Shown in pieces: positions 35,031-41,341 of a stretch of 41,341 nt of DNA. Within the stretch, counting starts at the first letter, position 1; the number at the start of each line of letters is the position of its first letter. Both the position numbers and the translations under genes were made by a program. Location: positions 1-41,341 of the forward strand of contig JAFGJR010000093.1 in the NCBI GenBank assembly GCA_016928975.1, given 5' to 3'. The notes below the pieces were generated by a model, which was given only the letters and a program-made list of their open reading frames with translations, ran no database searches and was not told where the DNA came from. This stretch comes from Sedimentisphaerales bacterium (lineage in GTDB: Bacteria; Planctomycetota; Phycisphaerae; Sedimentisphaerales; SG8-4).

Positions 35031-36086
35031 TTAGAGCACGGCCTCTCTTCGTTTGGCGTACTCCCGGAGCTTACGGTACAGCGCCTCTTCCTGGGCGGCC
35101 AGATCGCGGAGGGCCTCCGCCATCGACGCGTACTCGTCACCGGGGTTCGGGCGGCCCCGGACGAAACGCGTGGCCAGCACGCCGAAATCCTGCCAGCGCT
35201 CGACGATCGCGGTCATCCTCTCGGTGGCCTCCGCCAGCTCCTCGGATTGCATCACCCTGGCGGCCTCGCTGAGAAAGGCGGCATACATCGCCCGATATCC
35301 TGCGCCGCCCGAACCCACCAGTTCCTGCATGTAGATGATTTGGCTGAGGTTCTCGCGGACGTCCGCCTCGGGCAGCTTCTGCTTCCACCGCATCACATCC
35401 CGCGCGAGGAAGCGGATGCCCCGAACGCCCAGGATGGGGACCGGCGGGACGAGCATTTGGTAGCACACGTCCTGAATGCCTTGCAGGATCGGCCGGGCGA
35501 GGTCCACGGACCTCGGCTCGGGCTTGTCGCGCAGCCAGTACATACGCCCGTTCGGATTCATCCCGCCGCGCGCGAAGCGGGCACGCTCTAGATCGTCCCG
35601 GGTGAGGGTCTTCGGCTCCTCCAACATCGGCTCACTGACCACGTAGTGCCCGTCGTCGCGGCCGTACACCACGATGTGGTGGGCGTTGAAATGCAGCCGC
35701 ATGCTGAGAGGGAAGTAGGGTAGCCAATAGAGGCTCGCCTGGCAGATCACCGGCTGGCCCTGTTCCAGGACCTGGTCCAGCAGGCGCTGCGCTCGAGCGC
35801 GGGACCAGAAGGAGCGTCGGCAGTAGCGGATGCCCAGGCGGCGAAAGGTGTTGCGTATCACCGTTCCTGGCGACCGGCGAAACGAGGTGATCCGAACATG
35901 GGCGGCGCGGAGAAAGAAGAGATAGGCGAAGTACAAACCGGCGCCGATGCCGAAGGCCATCGGTTCACTGATATCGATCCCCTGGAAGTGGCACAGATTG
36001 GCCGTGGACCCGCTCTCGCAGTGCGAGGCTTGGCGGTGCTGGAAGTCCGTGATCGCGCGCGGCTCTTGCTCGGTCATCGTTGGCAC
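35031..36086 (-). CDS. BtrH N-terminal / DUF4872-like protein (copy A)
   Basis: 351 aa, close paralogue of the protein at 33401. It has FQHRQASHCESGSTANLC with candidate nucleophile C23 and FNAHHIVVYGRDDGHYVVSE with H137. The third catalytic position, Asp in copy B, is Glu here (E152), so the two may differ in activity or specificity. The C-terminal DUF4872-like part is well conserved (GIQDVCYQMLVPPVPILGVR, YMQELVGSGGAGYRAMYAAF). GTG 36086 is chosen as start, one base after the ATPase stop, with GAGGG 9 bases upstream inside the ATPase tail; ATG 36077 is a weaker alternative. Direct adjacency to the ATPase ties this family to the exporter. Confidence 0.82.
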   Translation of the reverse strand: MPTMTEQEPRAITDFQHRQASHCESGSTANLCHFQGIDISEPMAFGIGAGLYFAYLFFLRAAHVRITSFRRSPGTVIRNTFRRLGIRYCRRSFWSRARAQRLLDQVLEQGQPVICQASLYWLPYFPLSMRLHFNAHHIVVYGRDDGHYVVSEPMLEEPKTLTRDDLERARFARGGMNPNGRMYWLRDKPEPRSVDLARPILQGIQDVCYQMLVPPVPILGVRGIRFLARDVMRWKQKLPEADVRENLSQIIYMQELVGSGGAGYRAMYAAFLSEAARVMQSEELAEATERMTAIVERWQDFGVLATRFVRGRPNPGDEYASMAEALRDLAAQEEALYRKLREYAKRREAVL

Positions 36087-36103
36087 GTCAGTCGTCCCTC
36101 AAT
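36079..36103 (-). repeat. 25-base direct repeat, upstream copy (ATPase tail / BtrH start)
   Basis: Matches 34455-34479 at 24 of 25 positions, 1,624 bases apart. This copy is functional sequence: the ATPase C-terminus plus the ribosome-binding site and GTG start of BtrH-like copy A. It defines the left boundary of the duplicated segment. Confidence 0.8.
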
Positions 36104-36828
36104 TGTCGTCCGGTTAATTTGATGAACACATCCTCAAGGTTGGAGCAGCCCGAATGATCCTTGACGAGTGCGGTGGGTGCTCCTTCAGCGATGACGCGCC
36201 CGCAGTCCATCACTGCCAAGCGGGAGCAGAGAGTCTCTGCCTCCTGGAGGTAGTGGGTAGTGTACAGAATCGTCACGCCCTCCGTGTTGAGCCGCAACAG
36301 GTTCTCGTGGATGAGCAGGCGCGACTGGGGATCGATGCCGACCGTGGGCTCATCCAGGACGAGCAGGGCGGGCTCATGCAACAGGCCGACGATCAGATTG
36401 AGCCGGCGTTTCATGCCGCCGGAGAAGGTGGCGACGCGACGGCGGGCGCAGGGCATCAGACCCACGCGTTCCAGCCACGCGTCGGCGCGGGTGCCCAGTT
36501 CCCGGCCCAGGCCCTGCATTCGCCCGAAGAAGAACAGGTTCTCCCGGGCCGTGAGCGTAGGGTAGAGGGCCAGATCCTGCGGCACAAGCCCCAGCCGCCG
36601 GGTCCCATCCGACGTGTTGCAGCCCTGGAGTTGCACCTCGCCGGACGTGGGAGCCAGAAGGCCGCACACGATGTTGATCAAGGTCGTCTTGCCAGCTCCG
36701 TTGGGCCCCAGGAGCCCGAAGAACTCCCCTCGCTGTACGCGGAGACTCACGCCTTTCAAGGCGGCCTCTGGAGCGCCGGGATACTGCTTGTGCAGCGCTT
36801 CGATCTCCAAGACAGGAGGTTCGACCAC
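36088..36828 (-). CDS. ABC transporter ATP-binding protein (ABC-2 exporter)
   Basis: About 246 aa from GTG 36828. It has Walker A GPNGAGKT (41-48), Q-loop Q84 in LVPQDLALYPTLTARENL, signature FSGGMKRR (135-142), Walker B LLVLDEP with D159-E160, and the switch His in TTHYLQEAE. It is of the drug/polysaccharide exporter type (CcmA/NatA-like), pairing with the ABC-2 permease at 31604. GTG 36828 has GAGG 8-10 bases upstream; a TTG at 36855 would add nine residues. It is the first well-supported gene of the operon and is followed by BtrH-like copy A after one base. A fragment of its final codons recurs at 34455. Confidence 0.92.
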   Translation of the reverse strand: MVEPPVLEIEALHKQYPGAPEAALKGVSLRVQRGEFFGLLGPNGAGKTTLINIVCGLLAPTSGEVQLQGCNTSDGTRRLGLVPQDLALYPTLTARENLFFFGRMQGLGRELGTRADAWLERVGLMPCARRRVATFSGGMKRRLNLIVGLLHEPALLVLDEPTVGIDPQSRLLIHENLLRLNTEGVTILYTTHYLQEAETLCSRLAVMDCGRVIAEGAPTALVKDHSGCSNLEDVFIKLTGRQLRDD

Positions 36829-36864
36829 AGGATTTCCCTCAGAAACAAAAGCCAAGAGTGTCGC

Positions 36865-37035
36865 CTACCGGGTCCCGTCGAGACCGGTGGCTGTGCTGCC
36901 GAACCACACCTCAATCTGGCGATTGGCTTGTTCCTCTCGCCGTCGGCGGTTCAGATGGGTAGACCCGAAATTGCTGGCCGCGACCGTCACCTGCGGGGAG
37001 CAGACACACGTCCAGCAGATGCGACGAACAACCAT
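36865..37035 (-). CDS. Possible small peptide gene upstream of the exporter operon
   Basis: A 56-codon frame from ATG 37035 to TAG 36865, with GGAG 9 bases upstream of the ATG. It lies between a promoter-like site (37080-37107) and the ATPase start, 36 bases before it. The product begins MVVRRICWTCVCSPQVTVA, has three closely spaced Cys, a middle NRRRREEQ block and ends TATGLDGTR. It has no recognised family, and third-position GC is only moderately high. It could be a substrate peptide of the exporter/BtrH system, a leader peptide, or chance. The rest of the 409-base gap between ATPase and sulfatase genes shows nothing else recognisable. Confidence 0.3.
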   Translation of the reverse strand: MVVRRICWTCVCSPQVTVAASNFGSTHLNRRRREEQANRQIEVWFGSTATGLDGTR

Positions 37036-37079
37036 GTTCAGGCACTCCAGCCAAGACCTCAAACCCAAGTCAAACCGGG

Positions 37080-37107
37080 AGTCTACCAGAAGGCTCCTAC
37101 CTGTCAA
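37080..37107 (-). promoter_or_regulatory. Candidate sigma70-type promoter for the exporter/BtrH operon
   Basis: On the minus strand, TTGACA (perfect -35) is followed after 16 bases by TAGACT (4 of 6 to -10). Transcription would start about 45 bases before the possible small peptide ATG and 250 before the ATPase. Pattern match only. Confidence 0.4.
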
Positions 37108-37237
37108 TCAGAAACTCAGATTTTGCAGGGTGCAGCACGCGGCACGAACGAGAGAGCCTCCAACGACCTGAGTCGCTTTGTATCGTCCAACGACGGACGC
37201 GGTGCCCGTCGAGTCAGGCTCCCTGGCTCGAGGTCGG

Positions 37238-38875
37238 TTAGGACGTGACCTGGACGTCACCTGCCTGCCGTCGGAAATGGTCCTCGCACTTCTGCCACAG
37301 AGCCGACATCTGGGCGACTCGATCCGGAAAACGGTCCGCCAGATTCTTCGATTCACACCGGTCTGTTTTCAGATCGTAGAGCTCCCACGGGCCGTCCTTG
37401 CCTTTCGCCACGAGCTTCCAGTTGCCGACGCGGATCGCGCGATGGTCCAGGTGGTGGAAGTAGAGGAACTCGTGCGTGACGGTCCCATCCTTCGCGAATA
37501 CAGGCGCAAGGCTCGTGCCCGGCAGCGGTGGGGCAGTCTCGCCGTTCCATTGCCGTGAGAGATTACCCACTCCTGCCAGGCTCAGGACGGTCGGCAAGAT
37601 GTCGATGAAATGGCATGGATTGTGGCGCAACTCCCCGCGCGCGGCGACCCCGGCGGGCCAGTGAACGATCAAAGGCGATGAGATGCCACCCTCATGCACC
37701 CAGGACTTGTGCAGACGAAACGGCGTATTCGCTGCGCTGGACCACCCCGGCCCAAGACATAAGTACGATCGTCTCGACCCGGGCGGGGCGGTTGGATCGT
37801 GATTGTCGCCACGGATGATCTGCTCGGCGCTAGCGCCGTTGTCGGAGACGAAGAAGACAACGGTATTCTCGCCGGCGCCCATCGTCTTGACCTGCTCGAG
37901 CACTCGCCCGATCTCACGGTCCATCCGGTCGATCATGGCGGCATGAATCGCCATCTTTGTCGCCTGGAATTCCCGCTGCTCGTCGGTCAGGTCCTTCCAC
38001 GGGATTGCTCGATCCACCTCACCCGGCCCAATCTGCTCTCGCAGCTTGTCTTCGGCCAGGTTCCAGTTCGGAATCACGTCCGGCTCCAGCGGCGGCAGGT
38101 CACAGTTGACCAGGCCGGTCTGGCGCATTCGCCTCCATCGTCGCTCGCGGATGAGGTCCCACCCGGCGTGATACCGGTCTCTGTATCGGGCAATGTCCTC
38201 CTGCAATGCGTGCAACGGGAAGTGTGGCGACGTGAAGGCCAGGTAGCAGTAGAACGGCTCGTCTCGATGATCGGCCGCATGGCCCTTCAGAAAATCAATC
38301 GCGTGATCGGCAATGGCCGTCGTGACATAGAAGTCCGATCCCGGCTCGATGGGTCCCAGCGGCTGGTCGTCCAACTGGTGGTTCCTTGGCGCGAAGTACC
38401 GGTTGTGGTCGTGCAGGACGTAGGAGTGGTCGAAGCCGCCGTCTGCGACGGGCTTGGGCGCCCCCATCAGGTGCCACTTGCCGCTGTGATAGCAGCGATA
38501 TCCAAGCTCCTTCAGGTAGTGCGGCACTACGCGGGTCCACGTGGGCAGTCGCCCGTGAGGGGGGTCCATGCGGACCTGTTGCGGATAATAGCCGGTCAGC
38601 AGTGCCGTTCGCGAGGGCCAGCATCGGCCGGTCGAGTAACACTGTGTGAAGCGGATACCACCGGCCGCCAGACGGTCGAGATTGGGCGTCTCGACTTCTC
38701 CGCCGTAGCAACCTGCGTCGGAATAGCCCATATCGTCGGCGATGATGATCAGCACGTTCGGCTTCTTAGCCGGTCGGTCGTCGCCCGCCAACGCCAATGG
38801 ACTGAACCCGAAGGCACAGCCCCAGCCTATCGTTCGTTTGAGGAATCCACGCCTGGAGACGTTTGTCGTTGTCAT
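37238..38875 (-). CDS. Sulfatase (Cys-type), Tat-exported
   Basis: 545 aa. A twin-arginine signal (SRRGFLKR, R8-R9) precedes PNVLIIIADDMGYSDAGCYG with metal ligands D47-D48. The formylglycine site is C85 in CWPSR (CxPSR), followed by TALLTGYYPQQVR, SGKWHLMG and the C-terminal metal region FFVSDNGAS. The domain order and length fit the S1 arylsulfatase family, which removes sulfate from glycans after a maturase (FGE or anSME) converts Cys85; no maturase is in the window. ATG 38875 is chosen because it begins the Tat signal and has AAGGG about 10 bases upstream; ATG 38893 is possible. It is divergent from the GH123-like gene across a 144-base gap, suggesting joint regulation. Confidence 0.92.
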   Translation of the reverse strand: MTTTNVSRRGFLKRTIGWGCAFGFSPLALAGDDRPAKKPNVLIIIADDMGYSDAGCYGGEVETPNLDRLAAGGIRFTQCYSTGRCWPSRTALLTGYYPQQVRMDPPHGRLPTWTRVVPHYLKELGYRCYHSGKWHLMGAPKPVADGGFDHSYVLHDHNRYFAPRNHQLDDQPLGPIEPGSDFYVTTAIADHAIDFLKGHAADHRDEPFYCYLAFTSPHFPLHALQEDIARYRDRYHAGWDLIRERRWRRMRQTGLVNCDLPPLEPDVIPNWNLAEDKLREQIGPGEVDRAIPWKDLTDEQREFQATKMAIHAAMIDRMDREIGRVLEQVKTMGAGENTVVFFVSDNGASAEQIIRGDNHDPTAPPGSRRSYLCLGPGWSSAANTPFRLHKSWVHEGGISSPLIVHWPAGVAARGELRHNPCHFIDILPTVLSLAGVGNLSRQWNGETAPPLPGTSLAPVFAKDGTVTHEFLYFHHLDHRAIRVGNWKLVAKGKDGPWELYDLKTDRCESKNLADRFPDRVAQMSALWQKCEDHFRRQAGDVQVTS

Positions 38876-39019
38876 GCTGTCAAAGCCCTTCATCAAAGAC
38901 GCCGCCTCGAATATCTCTTTGCAGGCAGCGGAGGCACATAGTACCATACGCGTCGTTGAATTCCCACAGTCGCTCGGTCGAGTCGGGGCGCTGACGAGCG
39001 TAACGGGAGGTACATCGAT

Positions 39020-40729
39020 ATGAGATTGTGGACGGCGGCCTTTTTCGTGCTCGTTTCGGCACAAGTGGTGGGGGGGGCGACAATACAACTGACGGCCTTG
39101 CCTTCCACGGTGCGTGCGGGCCAGCAAGGCGCAGTCGACGGGACTAGTGCTGCGGAGATATCCGGCGCCCGCGGTGAGTTCGAGTCCTTCCAGGTTGTGG
39201 TCACGGCCGTCGGCGGGAACCTCCAGTATGTCCGGCCTGAAATGTCGCTGCTGAAAAGAGAAACGGGCGAGACCTTGCCGGCGAAGAACGTCCGCTTGTA
39301 CAGGGAAGTTTTCATCCCCGTTCGTTATTCCTCTCCGCATGCGACAGTGCCGCCCGGCTTGATCGCCGATCCACTGATTCCCTTCGTGGATCCGTACACG
39401 AACGAGGAGCTGCGCCAGCCGCGCTGGCGCGGCGAGCAACGAGAGGGGGGAAGATTCGGTGCAACGAACTTCGATCTCTGGCAGGACCGGCATCAGCCAT
39501 TGTGGGTGGACGTGGAGATTCCGAAAGAAGCGGCTCCCGGGGTCTACAGCGGCACGCTCTCGGTGCGAGCCAGAAACGCCCCACCCGTCACGATTCCTGT
39601 GCGAGTGACCGTCTGGGACTTCCTCCTGCCGGACGGCCCAACGCACGAGAATCACTTCGGCCATTTCTCCTATATGGCTCGCTATCACAAGCTGGAGGAG
39701 AGTTCCGAGAAGTATCGCCTGCTGGAAGACCGGTACATGGAGATGATGGCGGCCCACCGCGTCAATCCGCCGCTGCCAAGGCGTCTGCATCCCAGAATCG
39801 CCGAGGACGGTACCGCCCAGTTCGACGAAGAGACGGATACACGGATCACGGAATTCGTAGAGAAGCACCACGTCACCAATGTCGAGGTCCCGCGAGCGCC
39901 GTTCTCCGATGTCTTGAAGGCCAATCGTGAGAAGGCGATTCGGTACTATCGATCCTGGTTCGCCTATCTCAGGAAAAGGGGCTGGGCCGAGCGTGCATAC
40001 CTGTATATGCTCGACGAGCCGAATGACAAAGTGGCTTATGAGCGGGTCCGGCAGTTGGGCGCACTGGTCCACGACGCCACGCCCGGTCTTCGGCGATTGG
40101 TGGTGGAGCAGCCGTATTCGCAGGACCCTGACTGGGGATCGATCGATGACGCGGTCGATATCTGGTGTCCCCTGTTTGCCTTCCTCGAAGAGTCGAATAT
40201 CCAGCGAGTCCGGAGGCAGGGCGACGCAGTGTGGAGCTACACCGCCTTGTGCCAGAGAGCGCCCCCGTATGATCCGGAGTATGACGAGGTCAAGAATGAC
40301 GATCCGCCGTACTGGCAGATCGATTTCCCCGTCCTGAGCTATCGGATCGCGCCGTGGCTGAACCGGCGTTACGGCGTGACGGGCCTGCTGTACTGGACGA
40401 CCGTCTGCTGGACCGCTCCGCAACGCAACCCCTGGGACGAGCCGGGCTTTCGCGTGAACTTCAACGGGGAGGGCTCCCTGTTCTATCCGGGTGAGGACGC
40501 CGGGATCGAAGGGCCCATCGCCTCGATCCGGCTCAAGAGCCTGCGCGATGGGATGGAGGACTACGAGTACTTCGCGCTGCTCGCCGGTCTCGGGGGAGGA
40601 GCGGTTGTTGACGAGATTGTCCGCGCGGCGGTTCCGACCTGGGGTACATGGAGCCAGGACCCCTACCGACTGCTCAAGCTGCGTGAGCGTCTGGCCAATG
40701 AGATCCTGAGAAAGGCGAGCCGGCCATGA
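39020..40729 (+). CDS. DUF4091 / GH123-like secreted glycoside hydrolase
   Basis: 569 aa, signal peptide MRLWTAAFFVLVSAQVVGGA. The N-terminal beta domain includes GARGEFESFQVVVTAVGG and HQPLWVDVEIPKEAAPGVY. The TIM-barrel-like centre has an Asp-Glu pair D332-E333 in YLYMLDEPND, equivalent to the GH123 catalytic pair. The DUF4091 C-terminus is clear (RYGVTGLLYWTTVCW, NGEGSLFYPG, RLKSLRDGMEDYEYFALL). It is a stronger match than the relative at 7804. Likely substrates are N-acetylhexosamine-containing, perhaps sulfated, glycans given the divergent sulfatase; this is inference. ATG 39020 has GGGAGG 8-9 bases upstream. Its stop overlaps the next gene start by four bases. Confidence 0.88.
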   Translation: MRLWTAAFFVLVSAQVVGGATIQLTALPSTVRAGQQGAVDGTSAAEISGARGEFESFQVVVTAVGGNLQYVRPEMSLLKRETGETLPAKNVRLYREVFIPVRYSSPHATVPPGLIADPLIPFVDPYTNEELRQPRWRGEQREGGRFGATNFDLWQDRHQPLWVDVEIPKEAAPGVYSGTLSVRARNAPPVTIPVRVTVWDFLLPDGPTHENHFGHFSYMARYHKLEESSEKYRLLEDRYMEMMAAHRVNPPLPRRLHPRIAEDGTAQFDEETDTRITEFVEKHHVTNVEVPRAPFSDVLKANREKAIRYYRSWFAYLRKRGWAERAYLYMLDEPNDKVAYERVRQLGALVHDATPGLRRLVVEQPYSQDPDWGSIDDAVDIWCPLFAFLEESNIQRVRRQGDAVWSYTALCQRAPPYDPEYDEVKNDDPPYWQIDFPVLSYRIAPWLNRRYGVTGLLYWTTVCWTAPQRNPWDEPGFRVNFNGEGSLFYPGEDAGIEGPIASIRLKSLRDGMEDYEYFALLAGLGGGAVVDEIVRAAVPTWGTWSQDPYRLLKLRERLANEILRKASRP

Positions 40730-41341
40730 AGCGGACGCGGCTATTGGCGTGCGGCATAATTCTGGGTTTGGCCGCCGTGGCCTCGACGCAGGAGACCGAC
40801 GAAGACGGCTTTGCGCGGATCAATCGGCAGAGCCAGGCGCAGATCGATCGCCTGAACGAGGCCTTGCGACAGGCGGGAAAGGTCTCTCTTGGTATCGGTG
40901 TGGTGGTGGCGGCCATTGTCTTTCTGAAAGTGGTCAGCCCGGGCCGGATCGCCGACAGCGTCAGCGAGCGCCGTCTCAAACGCGCCGTGAGGAATGTGGA
41001 CGAGCTGTTGACGAGAATCCAGAAGGAGATGGAGACCACGAGCGAGGATGCCAGCAAGGAGGCGACCGAGGAGGGCGTCCTGGCGGGCATGATCGAAATG
41101 GCCGAGTTTCAGGACGCGGAGCAGGCCCCTTCCTATGTCCTGACCGTCAATGATCTGATGCTGGACAACATCCGGGTCGCGCTGAAGAAGCTACGGAGAC
41201 GCAAGGAGGGGGACGCCCAGCGATACAGGGACTACATGTTCTCGGTGGTCAAGGGCATCAAGACGATCAGCGAACAAAGCGCGGAGGCTGGCGTCGATTC
41301 CGGGCTGGCGGTGGACATTCGGGACTACTTCAAGGATGAGA
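40726..41341 (+). CDS. Hypothetical membrane protein with coiled-coil segment (3' end outside window)
   Basis: 205 codons are open from ATG 40726 to the right edge, so the C-terminus is missing. A signal-like N-terminus (MKRTRLLACGIILGLAAVA) is followed by a polar, Gln/Arg-rich helix with coiled-coil character (RINRQSQAQIDRLNEALRQ), a second hydrophobic span (VSLGIGVVVAAIVFLKVV), then a charged, helical region (LKRAVRNVDELLTRIQKEME). No family recognised. The ATGA overlap with the GH123-like gene indicates translational coupling, unusual for an unknown membrane protein behind a glycoside hydrolase. Topology suggests an inner-membrane protein with a long cytoplasmic helical domain. Confidence 0.65.
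   Translation, partial: MKRTRLLACGIILGLAAVASTQETDEDGFARINRQSQAQIDRLNEALRQAGKVSLGIGVVVAAIVFLKVVSPGRIADSVSERRLKRAVRNVDELLTRIQKEMETTSEDASKEATEEGVLAGMIEMAEFQDAEQAPSYVLTVNDLMLDNIRVALKKLRRRKEGDAQRYRDYMFSVVKGIKTISEQSAEAGVDSGLAVDIRDYFKDE

Noticed and set aside
38894..40423. Upstream extension of the sulfatase frame to over 1,000 residues
   Set aside because: The extension runs antisense through the GH123-like gene and precedes a clear Tat signal at 38875; it is an open frame by chance.

Overview
The window looks like a chromosome segment of a GC-rich planctomycete, probably Phycisphaerae-like. This is inferred from gene content: DUF1549/DUF1553 and DUF1501 pairs, a pre-peptidase-C-like protein, DUF1080 (3-keto-disaccharide hydrolase) proteins, many Tat-signalled oxidoreductases, a Cys-type sulfatase, and a MoxR/DUF58/BatA/DUF4159 cluster. 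No rRNA, tRNA, CRISPR array or intact transposase gene was seen. Many long open frames lie antisense to real genes; these are high-GC shadows and are left out.

Region 1 (1-6890, minus strand): a tightly overlapping operon, read right to left, of a TPR protein with an HExxH metallopeptidase-like domain, a DUF4159 protein, a MoxR ATPase, a DUF58 protein and a BatA-like von Willebrand protein that leaves the window on the left. Region 2 (7065-11875, plus): a carbohydrate-binding-like secreted protein, a DUF4091/GH123-like protein, a lactonase-type beta-propeller and a Tat-exported Gfo/Idh/MocA oxidoreductase. Region 3 (11900-16504, minus): an MFS transporter, a heparan-glucosaminide-acetyltransferase-like membrane protein, a second Gfo/Idh/MocA enzyme and a URO-D-like protein. 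Region 4 (16766-26245, plus): a sugar isomerase/epimerase, an FG-GAP/DUF1080 protein, an aldo/keto reductase, DUF1549/1553, DUF1501 and a large PPC-like protein. Regions 2-4 fit uptake and oxidation-based breakdown of glycans. They are punctuated by short inverted repeats and one paired REP-like element with perfect 11-bp terminal inverted repeats.

Region 5 (26246-31568): a decayed nuoN fragment with an in-frame stop, a small membrane-anchored unknown, an SGNH-like secreted protein and a large sialidase-like/WbsX (GH99-like) fusion.

Region 6 (31604-37107, minus) is the most unusual part. It is an ABC-2 exporter (ATPase and permease) whose two genes flank two tandem copies of a BtrH-type (Cys-His, C39-like) protein paired with a small protein that has a putative XRE-like helix-turn-helix. 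The sequence preserves the history of the duplication. Between the copies lie a 21-codon vestige of the permease start and a 25-base repeat of the ATPase tail (24 of 25 identical). This shows that a segment of about 1.6 kb, running from the ATPase 3' end to the permease 5' end, was duplicated in tandem. A possible 56-residue peptide gene and a promoter-like site lie upstream. Function is unknown; export or modification of a small molecule or peptide is an inference.

Region 7 (37238-41341): a sulfatase (minus), divergent from a second DUF4091/GH123-like secreted protein (plus). The latter is translationally coupled to a membrane protein that runs off the right edge.
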